From Bacteroidota bacterium (GTDB taxonomy: Bacteria; Bacteroidota; Bacteroidia; Bacteroidales; Prolixibacteraceae), in NCBI GenBank assembly GCA_030695265.1, contig JAUYTA010001045.1, positions 1 to 5,240 of the forward strand: a DNA stretch of 5,240 bases, in the 5' to 3' direction. A model generated the notes under the pieces. The model was not told where the DNA came from. It did no database searches and saw only the letters and a list, made by a program, of their open reading frames with translations. This document shows positions 5,232 to 5,240 of this stretch, in pieces. Each line of letters begins with the position of its first letter. Position 1 is the first letter of the stretch. Both the position numbers and the translations under genes were made by a program.

Positions 5232-5240
5232 ATTTTTACC

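Larger units (their letters stand above)
4746..5240. other. Intergenic region of repeats and palindromes, no convincing gene
   Basis: These 495 bases hold degenerate tandem repeats (4747-4778 and 4849-4890), a palindrome (4889-4908), and the dyad and promoter cluster from 5099 to 5231. The only longer open frame (4749-4946, GTG start, 65 codons) is made from repeat sequence. A 17-codon frame at 5078-5131 has no visible promoter or ribosome site. No tRNA or other structured RNA gene is recognisable. No canonical terminator directly follows the stop at 4745. Confidence 0.65.

Overview
This window looks like chromosomal DNA from a Bacteroidota (Bacteroidetes) bacterium. The replicative helicase is of the Bacteroidetes DnaB type, the promoters fit the Bacteroidetes TTTG / TAnnTTTG pattern rather than -35/-10 boxes, Shine-Dalgarno sequences are weak or absent, and the intergenic DNA carries short degenerate repeats of a kind I recall from this phylum. 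A family in or near Marinilabiliales/Prolixibacteraceae is possible, but I cannot fix it from this sequence.

Layout. Positions 1-285 hold, at best, the last codons of an upstream gene, then an AT-rich region with a 13-bp inverted repeat that overlaps the promoter of the first full gene. Positions 286-1500 encode an AAA-type ATPase with a C-terminal DUF4143 domain. It is more AT-rich than its neighbours and looks like an acquired, self-contained unit. Positions 1501-1897 have no convincing gene; they hold a stem-loop repeat and the likely dnaB promoter. Positions 1913-3484 encode DnaB. Its last 17 bases overlap the start of a gene at 3468-4745 for an exported protein of about 425 residues. That family is, from memory, usually named 'asparagine synthetase B' in Bacteroidetes, although its sequence does not support the name. 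The two genes form a likely translationally coupled pair.

Positions 4746-5240 contain no convincing gene. They carry back-to-back degenerate short repeats (4747-4890), a 20-bp palindrome (4889-4908), and a nested 85-nt inverted repeat (5134-5218). The last overlaps a good Bacteroidetes promoter (5199-5231) that fires out of the window on the + strand.

How the parts work together. DnaB is the essential fork helicase. The exported protein probably shares its transcript but acts outside the cytoplasm, so the coupling looks like shared expression, not a shared pathway. The ATPase appears independently controlled by its own palindrome-covered promoter. I found no CRISPR array, tRNA, rRNA, transposase or clear toxin-antitoxin pair. 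The strongest unexplained signals are the two palindromes laid over promoters and the exported amidotransferase-like protein.
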